Shown in pieces: positions 19,830 through 32,097 of a stretch of DNA of 64,000 nucleotides. The notes beneath the pieces are model-generated. The model was not told the DNA's origin, did no database searches, and saw nothing but the letters and a program-made list of their open reading frames with translations. The DNA comes from Mauremys mutica (Eukaryota; Chordata; Testudines; Geoemydidae): positions 31,160,003-31,224,002 of the forward strand of contig NC_059075.1 in NCBI RefSeq assembly GCF_020497125.1. Direction: 5' to 3'. The stretch's first letter is position 1, and every line of letters starts with the position of its first letter. A program made the position numbers and the translations under genes.

Positions 19830-21592
19830 CAGGTGATCTCTGACCTGAGGGTACACCCTTCCCAGGCCTTTGAGAAATCGGACAACCATCTCGTGGGAGA
19901 AGACTGATCAGTTGTCCACCTTGGGATGGAAGGCAGAAATGGCCATTAGGTGGACCTTGATTGATGAGAGGGCTAGGCCTTGTTGTTCCAGGAGCAGCAG
20001 GTACCCCAAGATAAGCTGTATAGATGATTGTAAAGATGGGATCTGTCATTGGGAGCACCAGATGGAGAATCGCTTCCATTTTACAAGGTAGGTGATTCAG
20101 GTGCAGGGCTTCCTATTATTCAGGAGGACCTCATGGACCTGCTCAGAGCATGCCTGCTCCTTCTGGTTCAACCAGGGAGCTTACAGGCAGTCAGATAGAG
20201 AGAGACAAGATTTGGATGTAGCAGCTGACCATGGTCCTGGGAGATCAAGTCCAGGTGCAATGGAAGCTGAATTGGCGCCTCAACAGACATACTGAGGAGA
20301 GTGGTGAACCAATGCTGTCTGGGCCATGCCGGGTTTATGAGAATGACTCAAGCTTGCTCTTGCTTGATTTTCACCAGAACCTGTGAATCAATGAAATAGG
20401 AGGAAAGGCGCAGAACAGGTGATTCGTCCATTGCAACAGGAACGTGTCTGTCAGGGAGCCTGGGCTATGGCCTCACAGAGAGCAGAACTGATTACATTTC
20501 TTCTTGATGTGGGTGGCAAACAGGTCTATAAGTGGAAAACTCCACCATTGGAACATGTGCCTCACAATGTCCGGTCAGAGAGAACACTTGTGGTGAGAGG
20601 AGAAGAAACTGCTGAGGCAATCCGCTAGCCAGTTCTGGGTTCCCTGGTCTTGACCTTTTGGGGATCCCAGTAGTGGTAGGGTGAGATGGTCCCTGGCCAT
20701 TGTGAACACCTCAGGAGTTGATGGCATTGCAAACTGGCTGGTGCATTGTCTGCTCTGAGGTTGCTCCTCTGTAGGTGTCCAAGGAGCTTGCTGTGGAACC
20801 GGAGTTGACGACACTTTATATTGTGATGCCAAGGGAGACGAGTGGTCCAGTGCAGATCTCGCTCTCTCCCTGTCTCCTTTGGTTTCAGCACCAGAGACCT
20901 GGACTTCTCTTGGTGCTTGTGGTGCTTCTACTTAGGCACCAGGGAGGGCGATCAGTGCCAAGACTCCCCGGTCGATGGATGAGTGCTTTGCACAGAAACT
21001 AAGGTGCTTGGTGCTGAGTTTGAGTGCGGTTCCAAAGCCTGTCTTAAGGCTGCTTCCATGAGGAGGACCTTCAGTCGAGCCTCTCAGTCCTTCTTGCTCC
21101 AGAGTCTGAAGTCCCTGCAGATTTGGCAGCAGTCTTTCCTCTGAGCTTCCCCCAGGTACTTGAGACAGCTCAAGTTGGGGTTGCTCCAAGGCATAGGCTT
21201 ACTGCAGGCAGCCCAGGGCCTAAAACCCGGCGACCAAGGCATGCCCCAGCACCGGGAAGGAAGACAACCCCGAAAATTAAGTGCAGAAGTGTCTGAGCTA
21301 TTTAAAACCTAAAACTACTCTAACTACTAACCATAATAACTACTTACACTAAAATTGGTATGAAAAAACCACTAGGAGAGAATTGCCTAAGTAATGAAGG
21401 ATTCAAGCCAACCGTCACAGGTGGTAAGAAGGAACTGAAGGGGAACAGGGCTGGCAGGGCCCTTTATACCGGTGCCATGTGCACACGGCACCAGAGGGCA
21501 CTAGAGCAAACCCGATGGATATCATTAGGGGAAAAATGGGGCGTGCACATACCTATGTGGGAATGGACATGTGCAAGCACTTGAAGAATAAA
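19830..21592 (-). mobile_element. DIRS-like retrotransposon copy 3, 3'-truncated
   Basis: The right edge (21430-21592) is a DIRS terminal repeat closely related to 17040-17200, including 'ggtggtaagaaggaactg', 'ctttataccgg' and 'agagggcact'. Inside, the minus strand carries WLADCLSSFFSSHHKCSL (20640-20580, end of RNase H) and DPIFTIIYTAYLGVPAAPGT (20060-19990, recombinase N-terminal region). No left terminal repeat is found, so the element is cut off at about 19830. Confidence 0.75.
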
Positions 21593-22329
21593 TAGTGCAC
21601 TCGGCCCATCAGAGGACTGCAGGTTACTGTCACTCTGGGTGGTATTTCCTGTGGTGCCTATTCTCCACAGTGGTCCCTGGACATGGCACTGCATGCTGTC
21701 CCAGTGGCACTCTGGGAACTTCAGCTGTCCCAAGTTCTGCAGACCTGGGTTCTGGTTCATGGATCCTTATACAAACTGCAATTGAAATACCTGAGATGTG
21801 ATAGAAGTGAATGTTCTTTACATAAAGGAAAAAATATCAATATTAACTTAACATCCTAGGTCTGACCTAAACTGACAAAAGACAGGAAACCAAGAGACAA
21901 GGCTACCTACCCTGCTCTTAAAGGAAAATTGCCAAGCAAAGATGAGAACTGAGGTATGCACAAATTTATGTAATGAATGCTCCCCCACCCCAATCCAATC
22001 TCTAGGGAGTATTCAGCACAGAAATAAAATTTTATTTCTAAATATACATACTAACTACAGAAATAAATTTATTACCAAATAAATGTACTAAATTTTATAC
22101 TAAGCATATTTAATACTAAATGTAAATAAATATATTACATTTAATACTAAATTTAAACAATTCCCCCCTCTGAAGTCCACTGATATGCCCTGCTTTGCTG
22201 AAGATATTCCAGAAAGCATTAATTCATGCTTTTATTGAGCAGAGATGTAGAACACATGAGGTTAAAAACACCAATCAAACCATCTGACATCATGCATCCA
22301 TAGCTTACAAATCTACTACAAATTCAGGA
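21593..22329. other. Intron, no feature seen
   Basis: About 22020-22160 is a simple-looking run of repeated 'aaatttta' and 'ataaat' words. Otherwise no repeat termini or exons recognised between DIRS copies 3 and 4. Confidence 0.45.
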
Positions 22330-22768
22330 AATGAAGGTTACTAGAATTCTTCAAGAAGGATTCTGCATATTAACACTCTTGGGAAGTGCCAACCGGTGTA
22401 GCATGAACAGTGGAACTTGCTGGTAGTAATGCCTATTAAAGGCTCACGCGTCCCTCCTACAACCTATTAGTGTTCAAGCACATTTGGAGGGTGTGGCTAT
22501 AAAAGGGGGCATGTTGCCAGCTGCCCTCTCAGTTCCTTCCACTGCTAGGGCAGAGTATAACAGTATTACTTAATTAGGACTACAACAGAAGAGGGGAAGG
22601 TGGGCAGGGAGTGTGAATATGCTGAGTCCATCTTGAAGAACTCTGGTTACACGTAAGTAACCTTCATTTCTTCTTTGAGTGTCCTCTGCATATTTCCATT
22701 CTTGGGATAGCTTGGCAAGCAGTTATTTCAAGAATGGATAGAGGGTTGCAGAGTCCTAATTAACAAGG

Positions 22769-23753
22769 TGTAGTGAGGCAGCCTGGCTCCCAGCCGCCCC
22801 AGAGAGGGACAAGCCCCTCCGGATGCCAAAGTGGGCGGAGCCACTGGAGCCTGCACCCGCCCCCCAGAGGTCAAGGTGCAGGATAGGAAGTATAAAAGCC
22901 CAACCCCAGGGCTCAGAAGCTGGCTGGAGAAGCCGGATGCTGGTGCTCTAGCTCCCGGTGGGGAGACTCCTGCTGCCTGTGACTGCCCCAAGGACTGGCC
23001 ATACCCATGGAGGCCGGACGGCGACCAGACACCGGAGAAGCCAGGAAGCCTACCAGTGAGAAGGGACCCAGAGGAGCTGCCCAGCTTGCCGCTTGCTGAG
23101 TACCCTGAGGAGCCCATGGTGCTTGATGCCGTGGAAGACGCAGACCAGACGCAGGTACTGCTGGAGGGGGAGGTTGGAAGTAGCCCGGAGGCAGTCGACT
23201 CTAGTCTGGCTGTGGCACACCCAGAGCTGATGTCAGTGTGTTGTGGCCAGAATCCCCACTGACACAGCAGCAGGTCGCCTGCCGCTGTCAGGGCCCCAGG
23301 CTGGGACGCAGTGGAGTGGGCGGGCCTGCGTCCCCCTTGCCCCCCACTCACGGGTGGCAGTCTGCCCCGACGCTCAGGACCAGGAGCCTGGGTTTTGCTG
23401 CCCTGCCCTGACCCAGGGCCTGGCCTTACTATTGAACTCTGTGCTCAGCCCCTGCCTGAGGGTCTGAGCCCTGAACTGTTTGTTTGCTGCCCCGCCCTGA
23501 CCCAGGGCCTGGGCTTGTTATTGAATTCTGTGCTCAGCCCCTGTTTAAGGTCCTGAGCTCCCGACCGGGCACTTGCAGCCTGCCCTTATCCAGGGCCAGG
23601 CCAGTCATGAAACTATTTGCTCAGCCCCTGCCTGAGCCCTTGACTGTTTCCTGCCCCACCAGGCTAACCCCCCCTGACTCACTGGACTTGTGTAGTGAGG
23701 TGGCCTTGTTCCCAGCCGCCCCAGAGGGGCGACCCCAACAGCACGTGCCTACA
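22769..23753. mobile_element. 985-bp insert with 63-bp direct terminal repeats (TRIM-like)
   Basis: The sequence TGTAGTGAGG…cccagccgccccagag at 22769-22831 recurs at 23691-23753, where it ends GTGCCTACA. TG…CA termini and weak flanking similarity (caagg before, caaag after) suggest a very short LTR element, but a 922-bp tandem unit with a partial second copy is equally possible. It contains a TATA-like 'tataaaag' at 22891 and a 143-codon plus-strand ORF (22831-23262) rich in P, E and D without a known domain. No primer-binding site or polypurine tract was convincing. Confidence 0.55.
23395..23640. repeat. Three imperfect tandem copies of an 88-89 bp unit
   Basis: Anchored by 'acccagggcctgg' near 23411 and 23500 and 'atccagggccagg' near 23588, each followed by 'gaa-tctgtgctcagcccctg' or a variant. 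Lies inside the 22769-23753 insert. Confidence 0.8.
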
Positions 23754-24775
23754 CAAAGATTGAAGTACTGCTCTGCTAAATGGAGCATTAGGTCTGGCTG
23801 TCAAATCTAACACATGATGTTTAGTGAAAATGTGAATTGAATCCCAAGTGACAGCTTTGCAATATTTTAATAAGGGGAACATGCCTAGCACATGTTTCAG
23901 ATGTAGCAACCGCTCTTGTAAAGTGAGTCCTAATACCAGCAGAAGGAAAGAAGGAAGAAATGTTATAAGACTCATCTAGACATTGACTAATCCATCTAGA
24001 CTAGGACTGGGCAGAAATAGCTTGACCCTTACAGTGTCCAGCATGGGAAATAAACAATTTTGGAGACGCACTAAAAGCCTTAGTCCTGTCCAGATAATAT
24101 GATAAAACACTCTTTGTAGCTAAATAATGCAATCTGGATTCAACTTTATGTGCATGGGGTCAAGGCATGAAAACTGATAAATCAATATACTGAATAACAT
24201 GAAAATCTGAACATATTTTAGGAAAAAATCTGAGGTGAGGTCTAAGAACCACAAAGTCTTTTTGAAAAACGGTATAAGGAGGAAGATATTGCATTGCACA
24301 TAATGCATTGCTGACCTTTTGTCCGTCGCAACTTGAACCACTGAGTTGTGCACTTGTGGAAGGAATGACTTGAGAGCTAGGCACGGTTCAAACATATTTA
24401 TGTGTAAATTTGAGTCTTGGTGATTCCAAATGACTCAAATAAATTATTGAGACATGGTACGCATCCCATTTTGAAAAGTATCTGATGTAACTATTACAGT
24501 AGAAGATGGGAGTTCAACAAAACTCCTTTGAGAACATTTTCTGGTCTCAGCCACCACATTAGAGATATTTGGATATTTCTTGGAAGAGTGACTACCTTGA
24601 ACATACTGTCCATAATGGGTTTGAAATTCCTTGATTCCCAGTATTGAAGTGTCTTCATTCTGAGCCTGGCGTATGGTGTCACATATATTATTGAGGCTAT
24701 GAGACCTAATAAAGTCAAGTATATCATTTTTTGAGAGAGCTCCTGAAGTAATCTCTGAATACTGGAATGCAACTT

Positions 24776-25345
24776 CATGATTGGAATGTTAAAATCAGTG
24801 GTTATAACCTATTTAGGAAGGATCCAGTGAGCAAAAACGGAGAGAGAGTGGCACCCTGCGTCAAAAATGGCATAACCTGTTTCCAAGTCACTGATAACTC
24901 AGACAAAAATGATCATGAATGCTTGTGGATCAATGTCCTAACAGACTAAGGACAAGATAGGTACAAATAAGGTATTAGCTGATGTTTGATACAGGCCACA
25001 AAATCACACAAGGGAACAGGATGACCAGCTCCTTATGCACCTATCTATAATACGTGTGTGCGTGGGGGGAAGCTACATGATCATGGGGAAATTCAGATTG
25101 AATGACTGATGCTGGAGGTCTCATGCTGCCAATAATAAAACATCCCTGACTGTCTAAATATTATAGATGACAATTTTCTAACTCAAAATATTTTCTACCC
25201 AACATGGGGAACTTCTATATTAGACCTCATCTTGACATAAAGAGGAATTGATCACAGACCTAAAAATTAATGATAGCTTAGGTTCAAGTGATCATGACTT
25301 GATCACATTTATAATGTGCAAACAGAATAAAGTCCAGACCAGTAA
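24776..25345 (+). pseudogene. CR1 LINE endonuclease fragment
   Basis: Plus-strand frames read VKISGYNLFRKDPVSKNGER, then HECLWINV, and about 350 bp later IDDNFLTQNIF and TSILDLILT followed by a SDHDLI-like block. These are the AP-endonuclease motifs of CR1 ORF2, including the GYNLFR.DR and SDH regions. Many stops. It is antisense to DGLUCY. Confidence 0.72.
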
Positions 25346-25450
25346 TTAATATACACTTGGTGCTTTAAAAGGGCCAATTCCACTGACATTACAGGGAGCT
25401 TCTGGGTGCTCTGCAGTTTTAAAAATGAAGCCATTTAAGTGAGTTAAGAT

Positions 25451-25582
25451 TAGGGTGACCATAGCGTGACCAGATGTCCTGATTTTATAGGGACAGTCCC
25501 GATTTTTGGGTCTTTTTCTTATATAGGCTCCTATTACCCCCACCCCGTCCCGATTTTTCACATTTGCTGTCTGGTCACCCTA
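25451..25582. mobile_element. hAT MITE, 132 bp, perfect 8-bp target duplication
   Basis: Starts TAGGGTGACCA and ends TGGTCACCCTA. The flanks gttaagat at 25443-25450 and 25583-25590 are identical. The first 25 bp contain a partly repeated 'gcgtgaccag'. The interior has 'gggacagtcccgatttttgggtc' and its mirrored motif 'cgtcccgattttt'. Non-coding. Confidence 0.92.
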
Positions 25583-25590
25583 GTTAAGAT

Positions 25591-27839
25591 GGATTTGGGA
25601 GCCTAACTTTAGACACCCAGAATTTAAAAAAGAACCCAAGTGAAATAGATACAAATGTCCAGTTGATTTTCCGTTGGACTTCTGTATCTATTTCACTTAT
25701 ATGCTTTTGAAAAATCCTGGCCATTTACTATCTAGGAATGGGACTTATGTGTCTACCTACAGCTGTTGTATTCACTTACCCTCAGCCATTCCAGAAGTAT
25801 TACTTATATTGAGTTTGTTGAATCGAATTAGACTTCTGACTGCAAGGGGAAGAAGAGATCTCAAGCCTCCTGTAAAAACCATCTCTTCATCCTTGAACAG
25901 AAGAATGCTACAATTACTATATTATAAACTTAAAAATACAGCAAATGCATTTTACTATTGCTTTAAAATCTAATGTGTCAGTTTCAAGGTTTGTGTTTCC
26001 TCTTAATGTTCTGCCATGTTTCCTCTCTATTTGCAATTCTCTGTCTCAAAACAAAATGCAAATCACAAACTCAAAGGGTTGATTCACTGATGGTTAGTGA
26101 CTAAGCAGAGGCTGAATCTCGTAATGAATTAGCTACTGAGGTTTAGTTTATCAGTCTGGCTGCAATGTAAAATCTAGTTAGCTATAGGGAGTCAACATAT
26201 AGACTTTATTCATTTTGGTAAGTGTTTAACTTCTGAAGTTTTTGGTTCCCAAAATCTTTTTGAGACTCACAAATTCACAGCTAGATTAGTCCATCAGATT
26301 TTGACACGTAGAACTGATTTACTAACTGAAAATACCTTTGTAGATAGATTAGAAATTTAACTCTTTGATAATCAGAGAATATATTTTCTGAATATAATTG
26401 TAACCTTAATACTTCCCGTTCATATAGTACGATGGATACTCTCGGGTCAAGTTTTCTGTTGGGGAAATTTAGGCACAGAGATGTTTAAGTGACTCATCCA
26501 AGGTCATGTTACCTAACCCTGACCTTTTGTAGATGCAAGTTAACACCTTTTATTTTGATTTAGTTAATCAGAGTCTACCCTAAATTCCCCACTCAACCTC
26601 AACCTGCTAAGCAGACATAAAAGTTGTTAACTTGAATCTACATTAGGAAAACATTTAAGTATAGGTCAGGATAAGGTAATGTGTTAGCTAGCCTGACTTA
26701 ACTTTGGACATTTGTCTTAGTCCAGACAAACCCCAGTGCAGCAATTTTTATTTTTAGCATGCTAGCTTGAACTCTGCTAGTGAGAGTCTGTGTACCCAGG
26801 CTTGAAGGCTCACTCCCAGCTGCAGTGTAGACGTACCCAAAGAGAGAGGAAACTAGAAGCCAAGTCTCCTGGTTCCCAGCTCTCTGTTCTAACAACTAAC
26901 CTATGCCACCTCAGGACTATGCTCAATTCCTTGTTAGTAAGAAAACACCCTCCAAGTAGTCAAATTACTTTACCATTGAAGTTATTTTTAATTCTGGAGA
27001 AGCCAGTATTGTTGATGTAATTCCTAAAGAAGCAATAATGGTTTTAAACATAGAAAATTCAGTGCTGTTCTTTTAAAAGTTCATGAGTTAATGTTCCACA
27101 TGTTATGGGTTTCTAGAAAATGGTAACTTCTGTTAAAAATCTACAATGTTTTGTGTTATTACCATGACAATGCAAGATTCCAGTCCTAAGAGGTCATACA
27201 TGAACCACTTTACTTTAATAATTTACATTTCTGAGCAACTTTATTATTAATTAACTTGCACTAAGAGAGCAGATGGGTTTTGATGGTGAAATTCTGATCT
27301 GATCTTGAGTCCAAATTTCAAAACCCCTCCCAAAGTTTGAGGTATTCTGAAGTGGGGTTTTGATTTGGTCCACTGTGAAATTCAGATCAAGTTTTGGATC
27401 TGGATTTTGCACACTGTACCTCATATGTTTATAATAGGTTGGCAGCCCAAAGGAAGGAAGGTCTGAATTTTTTTCTTGTCTTTTAGGGATTCAAACAAAC
27501 AAAAAATAACTCTGTCACATCTCCTTTGCAGTTTATTCTGTCTTCTCTGATTTTATATATCTGACTGTGAACTGAATGGAAGGACGTTCCTCGTTATGTT
27601 TCTTTGTACAGCACTAAGCACACTGTCAAAAGGTACCCTCCCAGGCCTGATGAAAATGACTGAGTGAGTGAGGGTAGAAGGAGAGCGACAGAGGGCAGGG
27701 AGATGGAGTGAGTGGGGTGGGGCCTCGGAGAAGGGGTGGGGCAAGGGTGTTCTGTTTTGTGCAATTAGAAAATTGGCAACCTCAAGTTTGGATTCACAGA
27801 TGTGAACCCCCTCCTGATGTTAGGCATTCAAGTTAGGCC
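25591..27839. other. Intron with scattered old repeats
   Basis: At 26455-26520, 'ggggaaatttaggcacagagatgtttaagtgactcatccaaggtcatg' matches the MIR core. At 26790-26840, 'cagctgcagtgtagacgtaccc' resembles the end of a DNA element common in turtles. At 27605-27650, 'tttgtacagcactaagcacactgtc' resembles an ancient amniote repeat seen again near 35125 and 40800. No exons were found. Confidence 0.45.
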
Positions 27840-28140
27840 AGTCCTTTTTCAAGAAAAACTGAGGAGCTGGTGGTGATGTGACTTACATTTTGCCCATAAT
27901 GTGGGAAACCCAGGTTCAGATCCCAACTATGCCTAATATGAAGCAAGGACTTAAACCCAGGTCTTCCATTTCCCAGGTGAGTGCCCTAATCACTCAGCTC
28001 TGGGTGGATCAATACCTTCTGTTGAAGCTGTTCCACTTTGTATAAAATATTTAAATAGGCATTGGAGTAAGGGACTTGAACTCCTTCTAGATGTGTACCC
28101 TAAACACTGGGCTATAGAGTCAATCTCTTGCTGGACCAGG
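27840..28140 (-). repeat. tRNA-like SINE remnant(s)
   Basis: On the minus strand there are two tRNA-like blocks. Around 28000-27945 an A-box-like 'ctgagtgattagggcactcacctggg' is followed by the B-box-like 'gacctgggtttaagtcctt'. Around 28120-28065, 'tatagcccagtgtttagggtac' is followed by 'ggagttcaagtccctta'. This resembles an old amniote SINE. It is not a functional tRNA gene. Confidence 0.5.
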
Positions 28141-28689
28141 CAATAGGTAGGGGAACCCTATGTAAGAATATAAATTCACATAGATTTGTACGAACTATGG
28201 TTTTAAATTGAGTTTGGATATTAGCATGAGCAATAGGCCAAAGCACATGACCAAAAATAATGAGGTGATCAGAAAGAAGAGTTGTGTTAAACTTGAAATG
28301 AGCTTTTGAAATACCAGTGTTATTTAAGGTTTTGATTGAAGTAATAGCTGTTAATAGGGTCCCAGGTGCAGTAAATTGACTATATAAAAACTGCTTCTTC
28401 TGGCCTTAGTTAAGGTTACACAACTGGCAATGATGTCTTTTCTTTGTTAAAGGGTAAAAAGAGTAAACTCTTAAAAGAGTTCATTGCTAATACCTGCCTG
28501 ACCAAGTTGGAACCAACTTCTTATGGGTCCCAACACCTCTGGGTCTAGCCCTTTTATGATATCTTGATCAAATGCTTATAAATGTATTACTATTTTGGAT
28601 GTAGTAAATTGCTTAGTTAGGCTCTTTAGGTATGTTTAGAGCAATTTGTATAAATACCATCTGGCCTTTGATCTTAATAAAAGAATTTA

Positions 28690-28866
28690 TGGTTGAGATA
28701 TACCTATCTCTTAGAATTGGAAAGGTTATTGAGTCCAGCCTCATGCTTTCACTAGTGGGACCAAGTACTGATTTTGACCCAGATCCCCTTAAGTGGCCCC
28801 TTCAAGGATTGAACTCACAACCCTGGGTTTAGCAGGCCAATGCTCAAACCACTGAGCTATCCCTTA
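28690..28866 (-). mobile_element. tRNA-derived SINE (turtle Pol III SINE family)
   Basis: Same family and orientation as 14757-14947. The complement begins 'ataagggatagctcagtggtttgagc', with B box 'ggttgtgagttcaatccttga'. The tail is shortened and diverged. Confidence 0.85.
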
Positions 28867-29373
28867 TGTCCCTGTAAGTAAGATCCTGCGTAAATAATAA
28901 TTCCAACTCCCACTGGGGCTTAAGTGTGAGTTAGGTATTCAGCTGCTTGGTGGTGCCAGGTCTGAGGAGGCTATGCATGTCCACAAGCAGAAATCTAGGT
29001 GCTACAGGGACTTTACCAGTGAAAACTTAAGTGCTTAGGAAATGTAGGTTAGGCAACAGTGAGCAGGGATTTTGAGAATCTAAATTAGGACTTAAGTGCC
29101 TGAGGTCCTCCTTCTGAATCCAACCCCAACTGGATTCACAAAAGCACCTAAGCAGGTTAGGTGCCTAATTCCCATTAAAATATAAAAAATCCTATGTATG
29201 AGATTGGGAGTGTTTAGCAGTCAGGGTTCTTGATATTAGGAAGTAATGGGAGAGTATTCTTATCTGAAGGAAGATTGATTTGCGACCTTCTTGTTATAAG
29301 AAAGACAGGAGGTCAGAGGAATTTAATCAGATGAAAATAAACATGTATGTGTATAGGCCTCTAGGGCTTGGTG
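28867..29373. other. Intron with an old repeat
   Basis: 'cacaaaagcacctaagcaggttaggtgcctaattcccatt' near 29140-29180 is an ancient amniote interspersed repeat. Nothing else was recognised. Confidence 0.4.
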
Positions 29374-30002
29374 CAGGGTTTAAATTTAAATCACTAGTCA
29401 GGACGACTCAATTTAATAATGGATTTCTACATAAAAGTGCATTTTTGTGGGTTGTTATAACCTTAATACATATTCTTCACAACTCATAGATGTAAGTTTC
29501 ATTTTTAGAAGGTACACATTATACATTTGTAAAGGGATTTATTTTGAAAACTTTTCATATTAGTTTTACAGTTATATCAGAAAATGAATGATTGTTTGGT
29601 TATTTCATTTACCAAAGGTAATTGAAGCAGATATTTAGGAAGTCATTGGGAGTTGAACTATCTCCAATTCAACAGATTAATCATTAATATTTGGAGGATT
29701 TTCTTACTGTGCTGTATTAGGAGGAGAACATCACCAGACAGGCATTTAAATTGTTTTATTTAACTAAAACAACAACGTTATGTATTCTGGATTTTTTTTC
29801 TTCAACAGCAAATATATAATATTTTAACAAAACAAGCATATGAATTTTTGAACTTAAACATTCAAGTTTTTTAAAATTAGGTTTGTTTTTCTTAAAGTTG
29901 TTTTTAACTAAAATAGTTAAATGAAATATTAAAAAAAAATTAAATTGACTATGTCAGCCAGGTCAACATGAGAAACTTAAAATATTGGCTTCTGAAGCTA
30001 AC

Positions 30003-31560
30003 TCAGTTGTCTTCACCTTCATTTCCTGTTTTGTTCATAATCTGGAAAAGAAAAACAAGCTTTCCTGCTTTTTCAGGTCTCAAACGATTTCTCAATTTGG
30101 GACAAATTAGTCCAAAGGAAGAAAATATTTTTTCTACACCAGCAGAAGAAGCTACTGCTGTTAAAAGTGAGATTATCACTTCAACAGTCTCTGAATCCAA
30201 GTGCTTAAGTGGCTTCCACCAGTTCACTGGTGTGACTTTCTTTAAAACATCATCAGCAAACATATATTTCTTGAATGGTTTACCCTTAGCGCCGACGTTT
30301 ATTATAGTTGGCATTATGGAGGGATGATTGCTGGATGTCCATATCATAACTGCTGAAGAAGAGGAGTTGGCTAAGGTTTGACTCTGGCACTTAGTATTGA
30401 GAATATTTACAAGAAAATGAGCTGGAGATAGTGCTTGTCCCATTCGTTTTTTAATGCTTGTAATTTAACTCTGTCATTGCATATTTCTCTTTTTAAGATC
30501 TCACTAAGTTCCTTCCAAATTTCAACAGTATTAGCAAAAAACCCGCTATTTCCCAGCATTTTGTTCCAGCCTACAGAAATAGGCTTCAGGGTACTCAGCA
30601 TGTGTTCAACATTTCTCTTAAGCCCAATGTTGAGAACTTTGGCTGTGGCAGTACCATCTATTTTTTCACATTTTTGTTCCCCATCTGTCATCAGATTTAG
30701 TGCTCAAAACAGTCCACTACTGAGTTCCATCACATGTCTTGTGGGAGAATTAGCTTGGTTCCTCCCACTTTTTTCAAAGCAGCTGCTGTAGAGTGGTTGT
30801 TACGGAAGTATTTTGCAATTTCAACAACATTAGCCTTTATTTTTGGAACACTGAAGTCTTTGGCTAGGAGGTGCATCAAATGAGCACTACAACCATATAT
30901 GATTAGCTTGGGACTCTCTTCTAAATAATTTCTTCTCATCTTGGATACATTTGCAGCATTGTGTGTGACCAAGCTGCATATTAGACATTTAATTTTTTTT
31001 TCAGTTTGTTATAGCTTTTACTGCTACTTGTAAGTATTTTTCTGTGTGTGCATTTCCTGATGTATCAATTGTTTCTGTAAGACAGACATTGCCTTCTTCT
31101 GTTGTCACATAAGCACATACAACAGGATCATTGTGGACACTGCTCCACCTATCAAGACCCAGGTCATCAATTTTACCCTTTAGACCTTTTGCACACTGCT
31201 CAATTTCTCTTTCAGACACTTTATCCAGCAATTTGCCTGTGACATCTGTTCTGTTGGGTGGACTGTATCCTGGTCTTAATGACTGAACCATGTTAATGAA
31301 GCGTGGGTTCTCAATCATACGGAAAGGAGAGTTTGTTGCATAAACAAACAGGGCACTTTTTTCATCAATTATCTCTTTTTGTAATCTGCTGGTTCTTATC
31401 ACAAATTTATCTATGGTTGTTTCTGGATGATGGAGATTTTTTTTTCTTTTTGCTACAGGTGATATACTGTGGCTAAGTGACATATATGATGTGACCGAAA
31501 CACTATCATTGGCAGATAACTCTGAAACTATAGAAAATCATGGTGATCTTGAAGGTGGAT
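30003..31560 (-). pseudogene. hAT transposase catalytic and dimerisation region, broken
   Basis: From high to low coordinates: a TGA stop near 31530; SLSHSISPVAKRKKNLHH, RFINMVQSLRPGYSPPNR and DDLGLDRWSSVHNDP (31483-31130); a frameshift in an A-run near 30990; MRRNYLEESPKLIIYGCSAH and LMHLLAKDF (30940-30850); a stop after LPQDM (30730), where the family has LPQDVRWN; KVLNIGLKRNVEHMLSTLKP (30640-30590); a frameshift near 30430; then SSAGVEKIFSSFGLICPKLR and NRLRPEKAGKLVFLFQ (30130-30040), the hAT C-terminal dimerisation motif. At least two stops and two frameshifts make it inactive. Confidence 0.88.
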
Positions 31561-31886
31561 AGTCTTCAGAATCCTGTATGTTGAGGATGGATTCTCCTAA
31601 ACAAAATAAATCAATGCAGTTATATAATTATTACCATACTGCTCATTTAGTATTACTCATTGCATTCACTGACACTCAGTACTACTTTAAAGGTGAAATT
31701 GTAAACAGAAGATCTGCCTATTTCAGCTATTTATTTTTTATCACAACTGCATCTAAAATGATACTACCATAGAGTAATAACTATGTTTTTTGCTCAAACG
31801 AGAGAATTTAAGAATAATCCAGAAGAAAGATAGGCAGTCCTTAAGAAAGAAGTATGAAATAAAAAAAGATTACCAACCTGAATATC

Positions 31887-32097
31887 CTGTATGTTCAGAC
31901 ATGTTCCTTTCATCATCTTCAATGCAGCTTCCTCCTGAGAAGGAACACTTCTCATGATGTTGTTTCATTCGGGCAATCAGGACTTGCATTTCTTTCTTGC
32001 ACTCCTTGGATTTTGCATGCATGCCTGTCTTACCCACAGGTAGAGGAACGTCATTAAAATATTTCCAAACTGGGTCTCTTCTACGGCCTGCTGCCAT
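31887..32097 (-). pseudogene. hAT transposase 5' exon with BED zinc finger
   Basis: Starts ATG at 32097: MAAGRRRDPVWKYFNDVPLP, then GMHAKSKECKKEM and MKQHHEKCSFSG. The arrangement DPVWKYF, then C (lost here: AKSKEC), then H..H/C is a BED-type zinc finger. The exon is followed by a donor-like site ('ctgaatatcctgtatgttcag' region on the plus strand, complement 'tcaggttggtaatc'), and the reading resumes near 31560, so the transposase gene probably had one short intron. Confidence 0.75.

Larger units (their letters stand above)
22330..24775 (-). mobile_element. DIRS-like retrotransposon copy 4, interrupted
   Basis: A left terminal repeat occupies about 22330-22640 ('attcttcaagaaggattctgcatatt'), with an internal copy of its outer end at 22640-22710. 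The minus strand then shows recombinase pieces: YCKAVTWDSIHIF near 23840, and VVLRPHLRFFPKICSDF near 24250. It ends with the polymerase connection LLGLIASIIYVTPYARLR, then FKPIMDSMFKVVTLPRNIQ (24720-24560). The element is split by the insertion at 22769-23753 and ends abruptly against a CR1 fragment, with no right terminal repeat. Confidence 0.75.

Noticed and set aside
22728..23351. 207-aa minus-strand ORF
   Set aside because: Lies over the GC-rich TRIM-like insert and its DIRS flank; low-complexity serine/glycine composition and no known motif.
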